From Sphingosinicella sp963974575 (GTDB taxonomy: Bacteria; Pseudomonadota; Alphaproteobacteria; Sphingomonadales; Sphingomonadaceae), in the NCBI RefSeq assembly GCF_963974575.1, contig NZ_CAXBBQ010000004.1, forward strand, positions 124,001-188,000: DNA of 64,000 nucleotides, written 5' to 3'. Made by a program: the position numbers and the translations under genes. Of this stretch, positions 32,717-41,729 are shown piece by piece. The stretch's first letter is position 1. Each line of letters starts with the position of its first letter. Under the pieces are notes generated by a model. It made no database searches. It had not been told where the DNA came from and saw nothing but the letters and a program-made list of their open reading frames with translations.

Positions 32717-33709
32717 TTAGCGCGTCCGCGCGTAGACTTCGAGTCGGTCGTTGCCAAACATACGCGTTTCGGCGAGCCGCCAGCGCCCGTGCCCATCGGC
32801 CAGCCGTTCGAGCGCGATTCGCCCGGCTCCGGGCGCGCCGTCACCGATCACGATGGGCGCGCGGTAGACGAGCATCCGGTCAACGAGATCAGCAGCAAGC
32901 AGCGTACTCGCGGTCGCCGGGCCGCCCTCCACGAACACGTCGTTGACGGCGAGCCCGCAAAGATCGTCGGTCGACGCCAACAGCAGCGGGTCGCGCGCGG
33001 CGAGCTTTGCCGACGCAGGAATCGCATCGAGCGTCGCGCTGAGCACCGCGGGGCGCGGGCTGCGATCCTCAAGCCCGGGCAGGCGCGCGTCAAGCGAGGG
33101 ATCGTCGGCTTCGAGCGTACCGCGCCCGACGACGATCACGTCCGCAAGCGCGCGCTCGAGATGAACGTGGGCGCGCGCTTCGGGGCCTGTGATCCATTGG
33201 CTCTCGCCGCCGGGCATCGACACGCGTCCATCAATCGACATGGCGAGTTTGAGTGTGATGCGCGGACGGCCACGCTCCATCCGCAGGAAAAATCCCGCCA
33301 TCGCCGCGCGCGCCGCCGCCTCGCCGGTGCCGACCGTGACGGCAATTCCCGCGTCCTTGAGACGCGCGGCCCCCTGCCCGGCCGTACGCGGGTCAGGATC
33401 GAGCACGGCGATGTGAACGCTGGCTACACCCGATGCGGCAACGAGGTCGGCACAGGCCGGACCACGCGCACTGACATGCGCGCAGGGCTCAAGGCTGACA
33501 TAAAGCTCCGCGCCCCGCGCCGCTTCCCCTGCAGCCTCAAGTGCCACGGCTTCGGCATGGGGACGCCCGCACGGCTGGGTCCAGCCGCGCGCGATGATGG
33601 TACCGTCCCTCACGACAAGACAGCCGACATTGGGATTGGGTGCGGTCCGGCCGAGACCGCGGAGCGACAGGCGGATAGCGGCCTCCATCAGCCGCGCCGC
33701 CGCGCTCAT
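32717..33709 (-). CDS. ribD: Bifunctional riboflavin deaminase/reductase RibD
   Basis: Carries out the deamination and reduction steps of the pyrimidine arm. The N-terminal deaminase has the zinc ligands H51-A-E53 (PHAEAVAL), C76 and C86; the spacing segment PCAHVSARGPAC is a variant of the usual PCSHHGRTPPC. The C-terminal reductase starts around residue 150 (RPRITLKLAMSIDGR). 330 residues. Overlaps the preceding membrane-protein gene by four bases. Confidence 0.94.
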   Translation of the reverse strand: MSAAARLMEAAIRLSLRGLGRTAPNPNVGCLVVRDGTIIARGWTQPCGRPHAEAVALEAAGEAARGAELYVSLEPCAHVSARGPACADLVAASGVASVHIAVLDPDPRTAGQGAARLKDAGIAVTVGTGEAAARAAMAGFFLRMERGRPRITLKLAMSIDGRVSMPGGESQWITGPEARAHVHLERALADVIVVGRGTLEADDPSLDARLPGLEDRSPRPAVLSATLDAIPASAKLAARDPLLLASTDDLCGLAVNDVFVEGGPATASTLLAADLVDRMLVYRAPIVIGDGAPGAGRIALERLADGHGRWRLAETRMFGNDRLEVYARTR

Positions 33710-34056
33710 TCGGCTGCGGGCTCTTTGGTTTCGGGCGGGGCGGCAGGTGCAGGCGCAGGCGCCGCCTTCTCCGCATCGATATCGAGCTGCGCGGCGATCG
33801 CATCCGCCTGTTCCTGCAGCAGCCGCTCTTCTTCCTCCTGCTCGGCGAGCGCATCAGCGCGCGAGCGGCCGTCCTCCCAGTTCTTGAAGTAGGCAATGAT
33901 CGGATCGGGCGGGAGGTAGCCGAAGCGGTTCTCGATCAAGAACGTGAACATGATGATGAAGGTCATCAGCACCGACAGGCTGCCGATGACCCACTGCCGC
34001 CGTTCGACAGCGGCGATGCGAGCGCGGATGCGTCCGAAAATTGTGGCGGTGCTCAT
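33706..34056 (-). CDS. Hypothetical membrane-anchored protein upstream of ribD
   Basis: A 116-residue protein without a recognised family. It has a basic N-terminus, one hydrophobic helix at about 26-43 (GSLSVLMTFIIMFTFLI), a charged coiled-coil-like segment (ADALAEQEEEERLLQEQ) and a Pro/Ala-rich tail. The start at 34056 follows family-like spacing; a longer frame to 34086 exists. It overlaps ribD (ATGA), so it heads or joins the rib operon, yet its form suggests an envelope role rather than flavin chemistry. Confidence 0.65.
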   Translation of the reverse strand: MSTATIFGRIRARIAAVERRQWVIGSLSVLMTFIIMFTFLIENRFGYLPPDPIIAYFKNWEDGRSRADALAEQEEEERLLQEQADAIAAQLDIDAEKAAPAPAPAAPPETKEPAAE

Positions 34057-34111
34057 GCGGGGCCACAGATAGGGTTTCGAACGCACCCGCGCCAGTGCCT
34101 GCGTTACGCCT

Positions 34112-34756
34112 TTACGGGTTCAGTACGAAAGTCACCGTAATCTGGTGACGGCTCTGCACCGCGACGCCGTCGCGCGTGGCGGGCCGGAAGCGCCAAGCCG
34201 AAAGAGCCTGCCGGATCGCCGCGTTATCAAGCCGTCCATATCCGCTGGACCGCGCCACTTCTGCATCGGCGACGCGCCCGTCTACACCCACGAGCACGCT
34301 GACCACGACGCTGCCCGCCTCGCCTGCACGGCGCGACGCCGGCGGATACGCGGGCTGGAAGCGATCACGGTAGCGCGGATCGAGGCTCGGCGCGACGAAG
34401 ACGGGCTCCGCGACCTGCGCAGGCCCAACCGGCCCGGTGACATCTGGAACGCGCGGCAGAATCAGCGTCTGTTCATCGCGGACGATCGGCGCCTGCTGCG
34501 GCGTGTCCACGACGAGGACGGGCTCGACGACCGTGATATCCACGGTGTCTTTCATCTCGGGTGGCGGCGGTGTTTCAGGCGTGGCCGGCTCGACTTTCTC
34601 GATCCAGAGCGGCGCCTCCGGGCGAATGATGTTCGGAACTTTGACGATACCCGTGGCGGTGAGCGCCACGTAACCGAGGACGAGATGAACGGCTGCGGTG
34701 ATGAGAACGCCGCTGCTGTCTCGCAGGGCACGGGAGGTCGGGAACACTGACTTCAT
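34112..34756 (-). CDS. tonB: TonB family energy transducer
   Basis: A 214-residue TonB-like protein that passes proton-motive energy to outer-membrane receptors. It has an N-terminal membrane helix (about 18-36), a Pro-rich periplasmic linker (PETPPPPEMKD), and a C-terminal TonB domain with YPPASRRAGEAGSVVVSVLV and AWRFRPATRDG. No exbB or exbD is adjacent. A Zur-like palindrome lies about 84 bases upstream, hinting at zinc control. Confidence 0.9.
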   Translation of the reverse strand: MKSVFPTSRALRDSSGVLITAAVHLVLGYVALTATGIVKVPNIIRPEAPLWIEKVEPATPETPPPPEMKDTVDITVVEPVLVVDTPQQAPIVRDEQTLILPRVPDVTGPVGPAQVAEPVFVAPSLDPRYRDRFQPAYPPASRRAGEAGSVVVSVLVGVDGRVADAEVARSSGYGRLDNAAIRQALSAWRFRPATRDGVAVQSRHQITVTFVLNP

Positions 34757-34839
34757 CGAACGGCTCTATCCCAAGGGAGGGCGCCCCATGCGTTGCCGAA
34801 CGGCAGCGCCGCTCCACCACCGGCAACGTGCCGGCTCGC

Positions 34840-34856
34840 GTGTTATACTATAACAC
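34840..34856. promoter_or_regulatory. Zur-like palindromic operator upstream of tonB
   Basis: GTGTTATA-C-TATAACAC is a perfect 17-base palindrome matching the GTTATA-N-TATAAC core of proteobacterial Zur boxes. On the minus strand TATAGT within it could be the tonB -10 element, so a bound regulator would block transcription. It lies after the gltX stop codon and 84 bases before tonB. Confidence 0.5.
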
Positions 34857-34891
34857 CCCCACCTCTGCCGAGCAGATCATTCGCGCCGCGC

Positions 34892-36220
34892 TCAGTTGGT
34901 ACGGCGGCGTAACCGTTCGAGGGCGCGGTCTCGACCGATCAGCAGCAGCAGCCGCGCCATTTCCGGCCCGTGATCGCGGCCGGTGAGCGCACGGCGGAGC
35001 GGCAGGAACAGTTCCTTGCCCTTGCGGCCCGTCGCCGCCTTGAGCGCGCTGGTAAGCGCGGACCAGATGTCGGGCTCCCACGGCAAGGAGTAGAGCGTGT
35101 CGGCGGCAAGCGCGAGGTAGTCCTCCTCACCAGCAAGCGGCTCAACCGGGCCTTCGACGACCTGCCACCAATCTGCGGCATCGGCGAGGGTTTCGAGGTT
35201 GGGGCGCAGCACCGTCCACGCCGCTTCATCCATGCCGGGCGGCAGATGGTCTGCGACGGCATCGTAATCGAGCTGATGCAGGATTCGCGCATTGAGCTGG
35301 CGCAGCTCCGCCTCGTCGAAGCGCGCGGCCGACCGGCCGAAGTGCGCGAAATCGAAATGGTCGACGAGCGGGTCGAGGCGCGTGACCGGCTCCACCGAAT
35401 CGGACGTACCGAGGCGCGCGAGCAGCGCGGCGATGGCAATCGGCTCGATGCCCGCTTCCCGGAAATGCGCCATGCCTGCCGAGCCGAGCCGCTTCGAGAG
35501 CGCGCCTTCGGTGCCGGTGATCAGCGCCTCGTGCGCGAAGGCGGGCGGCTTTGCACCCAGCGCTTCAAACATCTGGATTTGAACGCCCGAGTTGGTCACG
35601 TGATCTTCACCCCGGATGACGTGGGTAACGGCCATGTCGATGTCATCGATCACCGAAGGCAGCATGTAGAGGTAGGAGCCATCGGCACGGCGCACGACCG
35701 GATCGCTGAGCGAGGCGGGATCGATATGGGAATCGCCGCGAATCAAATCCTTCCAGTGAACGTGCGCGCTCGTATCGAGGCGGAAACGCCAGTGGGGACG
35801 CTCGCCCGCTGCCTGCTTGGCGGCGATCTCTTGCGGCGTCAGCTTCAGCGCCGCGCGGTCGTAGACGGGCGGCAGGCCGCGCGCGAGCTGGATCTTGCGG
35901 CGGACGTCCAGTTCCTCGGCGGTTTCGAAGCAGGGGTAGATGCGCCCCGCCGCGACCAGCGTTTCGAATTGCTCGTCGTAGCGGGCGAGCCGGTCCGACT
36001 GGCGGTATTCGGCATCGGGCACGAGGCCGAGCCATGCGAGATCGGCGCGAATGGCGTCCGCATACTCCGCGCGGGAGCGTTCACTGTCGGTGTCGTCGAG
36101 GCGCAGCAGGAAGCGGCCGCCGTGCTTCTTGGCGAACAGCCAGTTGTGAAGCGCGGTACGGACATTGCCGACGTGCAGATAGCCCGTCGGAGACGGGGCG
36201 AAGCGGGTGGTTACGGTCAT
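34892..36220 (-). CDS. gltX: Glutamate--tRNA ligase
   Basis: Charges tRNA-Glu (and in many alphaproteobacteria a second GltX handles tRNA-Gln for amidation). The 442-residue class I synthetase has the HIGH-type motif HVGN (16-19, SPTGYLHVGNVRTALHNW) and the KMSKS-type ALSKRLG. It overlaps nadE by four bases. Which of the two GltX types this is cannot be told from sequence alone by eye. Confidence 0.95.
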   Translation of the reverse strand: MTVTTRFAPSPTGYLHVGNVRTALHNWLFAKKHGGRFLLRLDDTDSERSRAEYADAIRADLAWLGLVPDAEYRQSDRLARYDEQFETLVAAGRIYPCFETAEELDVRRKIQLARGLPPVYDRAALKLTPQEIAAKQAAGERPHWRFRLDTSAHVHWKDLIRGDSHIDPASLSDPVVRRADGSYLYMLPSVIDDIDMAVTHVIRGEDHVTNSGVQIQMFEALGAKPPAFAHEALITGTEGALSKRLGSAGMAHFREAGIEPIAIAALLARLGTSDSVEPVTRLDPLVDHFDFAHFGRSAARFDEAELRQLNARILHQLDYDAVADHLPPGMDEAAWTVLRPNLETLADAADWWQVVEGPVEPLAGEEDYLALAADTLYSLPWEPDIWSALTSALKAATGRKGKELFLPLRRALTGRDHGPEMARLLLLIGRDRALERLRRRTN

Positions 36221-37869
36221 GAGGTCCGGAAAGCGTTGGTGATCGGATAGCGGCGATCGCGCCCGAAGTTGCGGATGCCGATTTTGACGCCGGGGGGCGA
36301 CTGGCGGCGCTTGTATTCGGCGACGTAGAGCAAGCGCTCGATGCGGATCACGGTGTCACGATCGAAGCCGCGCGCGACGATGTCGGCGACCGAAAGCTCC
36401 TCCTCGACGAGGCCATGCAGGATCGGGTCGAGGATTTCGTAAGGTGGCAGCGAATCCTGGTCCTTCTGGTTTTCGCGCAGTTCGGCGGTCGGCGGCTTGG
36501 TGATGACGCGCTCGGGCATCACGGGACCATCGGGGCCGAGCGCGAGCTTTGGCCGGTTCGCATTCCGCCAGCGCGAAAGCGCGAACACGGTGGTCTTGTA
36601 GGCGTCCTTCAGCACCGAATAGCCGCCCGCCATGTCGCCGTAGATCGTGGCGTAACCCACTGACATCTCGGATTTGTTGCCGGTGGTGAGCAGCATGTGG
36701 CCGAACTTGTTGGAGAGCGCCATCAAGGTCATCCCGCGAATACGCGACTGGATGTTCTCTTCGGTGATGTCGCGCGCCTTGCCTTCGAACACGGGCGCGA
36801 GCATCGCGTCGAACGCTTCCATGGCAGGCGCGATGGGGATCGTGTCGAGGCGGCAGCCGAGCATCGCTGCGCACTCGGCCGCATCGTCGAGACTGTCCTG
36901 CGACGTGAAGCGTGACGGCATCATCACACACCAGACGCGGTCCGCGCCCAGCGCATCCACCGCCACCGCGGCCGACAGCGCCGAATCGATGCCGCCGGAA
37001 AGCCCCAGCACCACGCCGGGGAAGCGGTTGCGGTTCACATAGTCGGCGAGGCCGATCTGCATCGCGTGGTAGATATCCTCCGGGTACGGATCGAGGCGGT
37101 GCTTGTGCCCCTCCTCGCACACCCAACCCTTCGCGGTGCGGAACCACGTGGTGAGCGTGACGCGCTCCTCCCAGTCCGGGAGTTGCACGGCAATGCGGCG
37201 GTCGGCGTTCATCACGAAGCTGGCGCCGTCGAACACGATCTCATCCTGTCCGCCGACGCGGTTGAGGTACGCGAGCGGCAAGCCCGTTTCCGCGACGCGC
37301 ATGGCGGCAAGCGAGAGCCGTTTATCATCCTTGTCGAGCTCGTAGGGGCTGCCGTTCGGCACGAGCAGGATTTCCGCGCCCGTCTCCGCAAGGCATTCGC
37401 AGACGTCCGGGAACCAGATGTCCTCGCAGATCGGCACACCGAGACGGACGCCGCGGAAGGGAAGCGGACCCGGCAGCGGTCCAGCCGCGAACACGCGCTT
37501 CTCGTCAAACACCCCGTAGTTCGGCAGTTCGTGCTTGCGCGTCCACGCCTCGATCTTGCCGCCATCGAGAAGCGCCATCGCGTTGTAGAGCTTGCCGTCT
37601 TCCAGGAGCACGCTGCCGACGAGCATGGCCGGGCCGCCATCCGCCGTGGCCTGCGCCATGCGCTGAAGCTCCGCCTCCGCCGCGCGCACCAGAGAGGGTT
37701 TCAGCACAAGATCTTCGGGCGGATAGCCGATGAGCGAAAGTTCGCAGGTGACGATGAGGTCCGCTTCCGGCTGACGTGCCCGCGCGGCAAGCATTGCGTC
37801 GGCGTTGCCGCGAAGGTCGCCCATCGTCTGGTTGAGCTGCGCGAATGCGATCTGGAGACGGTCGGTCAT
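36217..37869 (-). CDS. nadE: Glutamine-dependent NAD(+) synthetase
   Basis: Final step of NAD synthesis. The 550-residue protein joins an N-terminal nitrilase-type glutaminase, with catalytic cysteine in VPICEDIWFPD, to a C-terminal synthetase with the ATP pyrophosphatase loop LGLSGGIDSALSAA. It is the first gene of the nadE-gltX pair and is divergent from plsY. The nicotinamide riboside uptake genes at 10.5-11.6 kb provide a separate route to NAD. Confidence 0.96.
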   Translation of the reverse strand: MTDRLQIAFAQLNQTMGDLRGNADAMLAARARQPEADLIVTCELSLIGYPPEDLVLKPSLVRAAEAELQRMAQATADGGPAMLVGSVLLEDGKLYNAMALLDGGKIEAWTRKHELPNYGVFDEKRVFAAGPLPGPLPFRGVRLGVPICEDIWFPDVCECLAETGAEILLVPNGSPYELDKDDKRLSLAAMRVAETGLPLAYLNRVGGQDEIVFDGASFVMNADRRIAVQLPDWEERVTLTTWFRTAKGWVCEEGHKHRLDPYPEDIYHAMQIGLADYVNRNRFPGVVLGLSGGIDSALSAAVAVDALGADRVWCVMMPSRFTSQDSLDDAAECAAMLGCRLDTIPIAPAMEAFDAMLAPVFEGKARDITEENIQSRIRGMTLMALSNKFGHMLLTTGNKSEMSVGYATIYGDMAGGYSVLKDAYKTTVFALSRWRNANRPKLALGPDGPVMPERVITKPPTAELRENQKDQDSLPPYEILDPILHGLVEEELSVADIVARGFDRDTVIRIERLLYVAEYKRRQSPPGVKIGIRNFGRDRRYPITNAFRTS

Positions 37870-37897
37870 GGGGGCCTTCTAGGACGTCGACGCGCCT

Positions 37898-37927
37898 TTG
37901 GCGATGGGTCTGAAGATGCCGTACAAT
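37898..37927 (+). promoter_or_regulatory. Putative sigma-70 promoter of plsY-dprA-aat
   Basis: TTGGCG at 37898-37903 and TACAAT at 37922-37927 are 18 bases apart, placing the start of transcription about 36 bases before the plsY ATG. Confidence 0.4.
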
Positions 37928-37969
37928 GGGGCTTTCGAACGCCGCGGCTTCGGTCTAGGTTCCGCGCCG

Positions 37970-38596
37970 ATGTTCACTGACACGCCCCTTCTGGCCAACC
38001 CTTGGACCTGGTTCGCCGTCGGCTATCTGCTGGGCGCGATTCCCTTCGGCCTTATCGTCACACGCCTTGCGGGTATGGGCGATATCCGTCGCTTGGGATC
38101 GGGCAATATCGGCACGACCAACGTCCTGCGCACCGGCGGCAAGAGCCTCGCGGCGCTCACTCTGCTGCTCGACGCGGGCAAGGGCGCGCTTGCCGTTTGG
38201 CTCGGCCAAACGTTTGCGTACGGCGGCGACATCCTGGGCGGCATGGGCGCGTTCATCGGCCATCTTTTCCCGGCGTGGCTGTTGTTCCGCGGCGGCAAGG
38301 GCGTCGCCACCATGCTCGGCATCGCGCTTGCCATCTATCCGCCCGCAGGCCTCGTCTTCGCGGCGGTCTGGCTGCTGGTTGCGGCTGTGACGCGCTATTC
38401 CTCGCTTGCCGGGCTGATGGCGGCAACCCTCACGCCACTGGCACCTGCACTCACGGGACGCTGGGACGCCACGCTCCTGTTTGCGGGCATGGCCGTGCTC
38501 GTGATCGCGAAGCACGACGAAAACATTGCGCGGCTGCGCGCGGGCACCGAGGGAAAGATCGGCGGACGCAACGGCGCGTCCGACACGAATGGCTGA
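37970..38596 (+). CDS. plsY: Glycerol-3-phosphate acyltransferase PlsY
   Basis: Inner-membrane enzyme that acylates glycerol-3-phosphate with acyl-phosphate, the first step to phosphatidic acid. The 208-residue protein has five hydrophobic segments and the three family motifs GSGNIGTTNVLRTGGK, HLFPAWLLFRGGKGVAT and AKHDENIARL. ATG 37970 is chosen over an upstream in-frame start. It overlaps dprA by eight bases. Confidence 0.95.
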   Translation: MFTDTPLLANPWTWFAVGYLLGAIPFGLIVTRLAGMGDIRRLGSGNIGTTNVLRTGGKSLAALTLLLDAGKGALAVWLGQTFAYGGDILGGMGAFIGHLFPAWLLFRGGKGVATMLGIALAIYPPAGLVFAAVWLLVAAVTRYSSLAGLMAATLTPLAPALTGRWDATLLFAGMAVLVIAKHDENIARLRAGTEGKIGGRNGASDTNG

Positions 38597-39686
38597 TCGG
38601 CCGAGCAGCGACGTCGAACGCATCGCAAAGCTGCGGCTGATTCGCAGCGAGAACGTTGGACCCATCAGCTACCGGCAGCTCACCGCGCGTTACGGCAGCG
38701 CCTCGGCCGCACTTGAAGCCCTCCCCGAACTGGCACAGCGCGGCGGCCGCCGTAACTTCCGGATTGCGAACACGGCCAACGTTCAGCGTGAAATGGAAGC
38801 CGTGGAGGCCGCAGGCGCTCGCTTCGTCTTTCTGGGCGAGGCGAATTATCCGCCGCTCCTCGCAGAGATCGAGGATGCGCCGCCCGCGCTTGCCGTGCGC
38901 GGCGATATCAAGCACGCGCACCGCCGTACGATCGGCATTGTCGGTGCGCGCAATGCATCGGCGGCTGCGATTCGGTTTGCGCGCGGGCTCGCCGCCGATC
39001 TTGCCGCCGCAGACATCGTCGTCGTCTCGGGGCTCGCACGCGGCATCGACGCGGCAGCGCACGCAGGTGCGCTTTCGGGCGGCACGATCGGCGTGATCGC
39101 GGGCGGCATCGACAATATTTACCCGCCCGAAAACGCCGAGCTTTATGCCGCGCTCTACGAACGCGGCCTCGTGATCGCCGAGCAGTCCTTCGGCACCGAA
39201 CCGCAGGCGCGCCACTTCCCGCGCCGCAATCGTCTGATCTCGGGGCTTTCCGCAGGCATCGTCGTCGTCGAAGCCGCACCGCGTTCGGGCTCGCTCATCA
39301 CCGCGCGGTTCGCGGGCGAGCAGGGCCGCGAGGTGATGGCGGTGCCGGGCTTCCCGCTCGATCCGCGCGCGCAGGGCTGCAACCAGCTGATCCGCGACGG
39401 CGCGACGCTCGTGCAGTCCGCCGCCGACATTGCCGAGACGATCTCGCCGTTCGGAGCCACGCGACTTGCCGCGAGCGGCAGCCGCTTCTCGGCCCCTCCC
39501 CCTACAGACGCCGACGATGGCGCGCGCGATGCCGTGACGGCGCTTCTCAGCCTGACGCCGGTCGCCGTCGATGAACTCGTCCGCCTGTCGGGCGAACCGC
39601 CCGCTGTGGTGCAGACCGTACTTCTCGAACTCGAACTCGCCGGGCGGCTGGTGCGTCACGCTGGCGCGCGCGTCGCGCTCGCATGA
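38589..39686 (+). CDS. dprA: DNA-processing protein DprA
   Basis: Loads RecA on incoming single-stranded DNA during natural transformation. The 365-residue protein has an N-terminal helical region, a Rossmann core with GIVGARNAS, SGLARGIDAAAHAGAL, AGGIDNIYPPEN and SGSLITARFAGEQGR, and a C-terminal winged-helix domain. No competence pilus genes are in the window. In many relatives topA follows; here aat does. Confidence 0.95.
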   Translation: MADRPSSDVERIAKLRLIRSENVGPISYRQLTARYGSASAALEALPELAQRGGRRNFRIANTANVQREMEAVEAAGARFVFLGEANYPPLLAEIEDAPPALAVRGDIKHAHRRTIGIVGARNASAAAIRFARGLAADLAAADIVVVSGLARGIDAAAHAGALSGGTIGVIAGGIDNIYPPENAELYAALYERGLVIAEQSFGTEPQARHFPRRNRLISGLSAGIVVVEAAPRSGSLITARFAGEQGREVMAVPGFPLDPRAQGCNQLIRDGATLVQSAADIAETISPFGATRLAASGSRFSAPPPTDADDGARDAVTALLSLTPVAVDELVRLSGEPPAVVQTVLLELELAGRLVRHAGARVALA

Positions 39687-40393
39687 GTTCGCGGCAGAAG
39701 CGCGGCGCGGAGCTCGATCCCGAACTGCTGCTCCGCGCCTATTCGATCGGGATCTTCCCGATGGCGGAAAGCCGGGATGCCGAGGACGTGTTCTGGGTAG
39801 AGCCGCGCGAGCGCGCCATCCTGCCACTCGAAGGCTTCCGCCTCTCGCGGAGCCTTGCCAAAACGCTGAAGCAGGAGCGCTTCACGCACAGCGTCGACCG
39901 CGCCTTCGACGCGGTGATCGACGCCTGCGCCGAACCCGCGCCGGACCGCGCCGATACGTGGATCAACCAGCAGATTCGCGATGCATACACATTCCTGCAC
40001 CGCATCGGCCACGCGCACAGCGTCGAGTGCTGGGAGGGGGAGACGCTTGTCGGCGGCCTTTACGGGGTCAGGATCGGCGGCGCGTTCTTTGGCGAAAGCA
40101 TGTTCAGCCGCCGCACGGACGCTTCGAAGGCCGCGCTCGCGCATCTGGTTGCACGGCTGCGTGTCGGCGGTTTCCGGCTGCTCGATTGCCAGTTCATGAC
40201 CGGTCACCTCGCCAGCCTCGGCGCCGTGGAGATCAAACGCGAAGCCTATCTTCAGTTGCTCGGCGGCGCGACCGGCGTTTCGGATGCGGATTTCGGCGCG
40301 CTCGATGCACTGCCTGACGATTTGCCGACCACGATCGTGCGCGGGCCGGTTTCCGGGAAGCGCATCGCGCAGCTTCTGACCCAGACGTCGTAA
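39683..40393 (+). CDS. aat: Leucyl/phenylalanyl-tRNA--protein transferase
   Basis: Adds Leu or Phe to proteins with N-terminal Arg or Lys, marking them for ClpS/ClpAP (N-end rule). The 236-residue protein has AYSIGIFPMAE, FWVEPRERAILPL, and GGLYGVRIGGAFFGESMFSR, all diagnostic. It overlaps dprA (ATGA). Its last 142 bases overlap the coding region of the convergent DUF2155 gene. Confidence 0.95.
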   Translation: MSSRQKRGAELDPELLLRAYSIGIFPMAESRDAEDVFWVEPRERAILPLEGFRLSRSLAKTLKQERFTHSVDRAFDAVIDACAEPAPDRADTWINQQIRDAYTFLHRIGHAHSVECWEGETLVGGLYGVRIGGAFFGESMFSRRTDASKAALAHLVARLRVGGFRLLDCQFMTGHLASLGAVEIKREAYLQLLGGATGVSDADFGALDALPDDLPTTIVRGPVSGKRIAQLLTQTS

Positions 40394-40800
40394 CGCTCAT
40401 TATCGAAACTGTTGAGCGACGGGCTTTCGGCGAAGAGCCAGCCTGAAAACAGGCGCTTCATCTTATTGTCGCGCACGGGCCCGTCGATTTGAAGGAAAGC
40501 CCCTGTGTGCGGACGCTGCCACGGCGGCGACGCCTCGCAGGTGCGCGCTGTAATGCGCAGCTTACCGAAGCGCACGGTCTCGCCCGGCTTCAACGTGAGG
40601 TCGCGCGTTTCGCTGCTCACCTTGTCGAGCACGCCGATCACGAGCACGCGCTCCGCGTTCGGTGTCGCACGTTTCTCGGCCGGGGCATCCTTGGGCGCAG
40701 CGGGTGCCGGCGTTTTTGCAGGTTCGGGCGCGGGCTGCGCCGCCGCCGGCGCGGCAAGCAGCACCATGCCGAGCGCGGCGCGGGCCGCCGAGCGGATCAC
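40252..40800 (-). CDS. DUF2155 exported protein
   Basis: A 182-residue periplasmic protein: signal peptide ending AAPAAAQ at about residue 22, a Pro/Ala-rich linker, and the DUF2155 domain (about 52-148) with KPGETVRFGKLRITARTC and FSGWLFAESPSLN, which includes two cysteines likely to form a disulfide. It starts with GTG overlapping mlaD. The low-complexity tail (SSGSASSAPKSASETPVAPPSN) is encoded antisense to the end of aat. Function is unknown. Confidence 0.85.
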   Translation of the reverse strand: MIRSAARAALGMVLLAAPAAAQPAPEPAKTPAPAAPKDAPAEKRATPNAERVLVIGVLDKVSSETRDLTLKPGETVRFGKLRITARTCEASPPWQRPHTGAFLQIDGPVRDNKMKRLFSGWLFAESPSLNSFDNERYDVWVRSCAMRFPETGPRTIVVGKSSGSASSAPKSASETPVAPPSN

Positions 40801-41303
40801 GGCGCGGCGGGCTCCGCGGGTGCGGAATCACCAGCCTTGTCGTCGGACTTGCCGCTCTGGTTGATGAAGCCGCCGATCAGCGTCATCAGATCGACCGAGC
40901 CCTGCGTATCGAGAATCTCGTCGCCCTCGCGCATCGTCTCGGGGTCACCGCCCGGCGTTAGCGAGATGTAGCTGCCGCCGAGGATGCCTTCGGACGTGAT
41001 CGCAGCGCTGCTGTCGAGCGGCAGCTTGATTCGCTGATCGATCGAAAGACCAAGCCGTGCCTGGAACGTGTCCGGGTCGAGCGACTGATCGACGACGGAT
41101 CCCACCTTGATGCCGGAGACGCGCACATCGGTGCCGACCGCAACGCCCGTGGCATTCGGAAACAACGCCGAGACGCGATAACGATCCGCGCCGACATTGC
41201 CTGCCGTGCGCTGATACGAGAACAGCACGAACACGACCGCGATGCCGACGACAAGCGCACCGACGATCGCTTCGATCAGGTTCTGCCGGAACAGCGCGGT
41301 CAT
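40797..41303 (-). CDS. mlaD: Outer-membrane lipid asymmetry protein MlaD
   Basis: A 168-residue MCE-domain protein. One N-terminal helix (about 10-29) anchors it in the inner membrane; the MCE domain (about 38-120) has VRVSGIKVGSV and SAAITSEGILGGSYISL. MlaD hexamers shuttle phospholipid between the membranes with MlaEFB. The rest of the Mla system is not in the window. ATG 41303 overlaps the NDUFA12 stop codon. Confidence 0.92.
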   Translation of the reverse strand: MTALFRQNLIEAIVGALVVGIAVVFVLFSYQRTAGNVGADRYRVSALFPNATGVAVGTDVRVSGIKVGSVVDQSLDPDTFQARLGLSIDQRIKLPLDSSAAITSEGILGGSYISLTPGGDPETMREGDEILDTQGSVDLMTLIGGFINQSGKSDDKAGDSAPAEPAAP

Positions 41304-41692
41304 GCCTCTTCGGGGCTCCACGCTTCATAGTCGCCGGTCGCGCGTGCGCGCGGCGCCTCGCTGGCGAGCGTGCCCGGGCGGTGCCATGCCGCAGCGGTGC
41401 CAGTGAGGTTCGCGTGGTGCGGCTTTTCCCACACCTTGCGCGGCAGCTTCGAGTCGCCCGGCAGCACGTCGGTCGATTTGTGCAGCCAGCCGTGCCAATC
41501 GGGGGGCACACGGCTCGCCTCATTGAGGCCGTTATAGATCACCCAGCGACGCTCGACGCGCTTGCCGGGCTTGCGGAAATAGCGGTTGCCCTCCGCGTCC
41601 TGGCCGACCTCCTCGCCGTGGAAACGCGTCATGTAGCGCGTGCCCCACGTCGGACCGTCCCACCAGGTGAAAATCGACTTGAACAGACCCAT
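41300..41692 (-). CDS. NADH:ubiquinone oxidoreductase subunit NDUFA12
   Basis: A 130-residue accessory subunit of respiratory complex I found in alphaproteobacteria and mitochondria. The core FTWWDGPTWGTRYMTRFHG, RRWVIYNG and PPDWHGWLHK is conserved. It lies outside the nuo operon, as usual in this group, within the cold-shock/DUF192/mlaD block. Confidence 0.93.
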   Translation of the reverse strand: MGLFKSIFTWWDGPTWGTRYMTRFHGEEVGQDAEGNRYFRKPGKRVERRWVIYNGLNEASRVPPDWHGWLHKSTDVLPGDSKLPRKVWEKPHHANLTGTAAAWHRPGTLASEAPRARATGDYEAWSPEEA

Positions 41693-41729
41693 TGCCGGCT
41701 CCGCTGACCTCAGTTGGCGCCTTAGAGCC

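Noticed and set aside
32046..34111. FMN riboswitch in the riboflavin gene cluster
   Set aside because: None of the gaps upstream of ribD, ribE or ribB shows the conserved RFN-element sequence, and they are too short.
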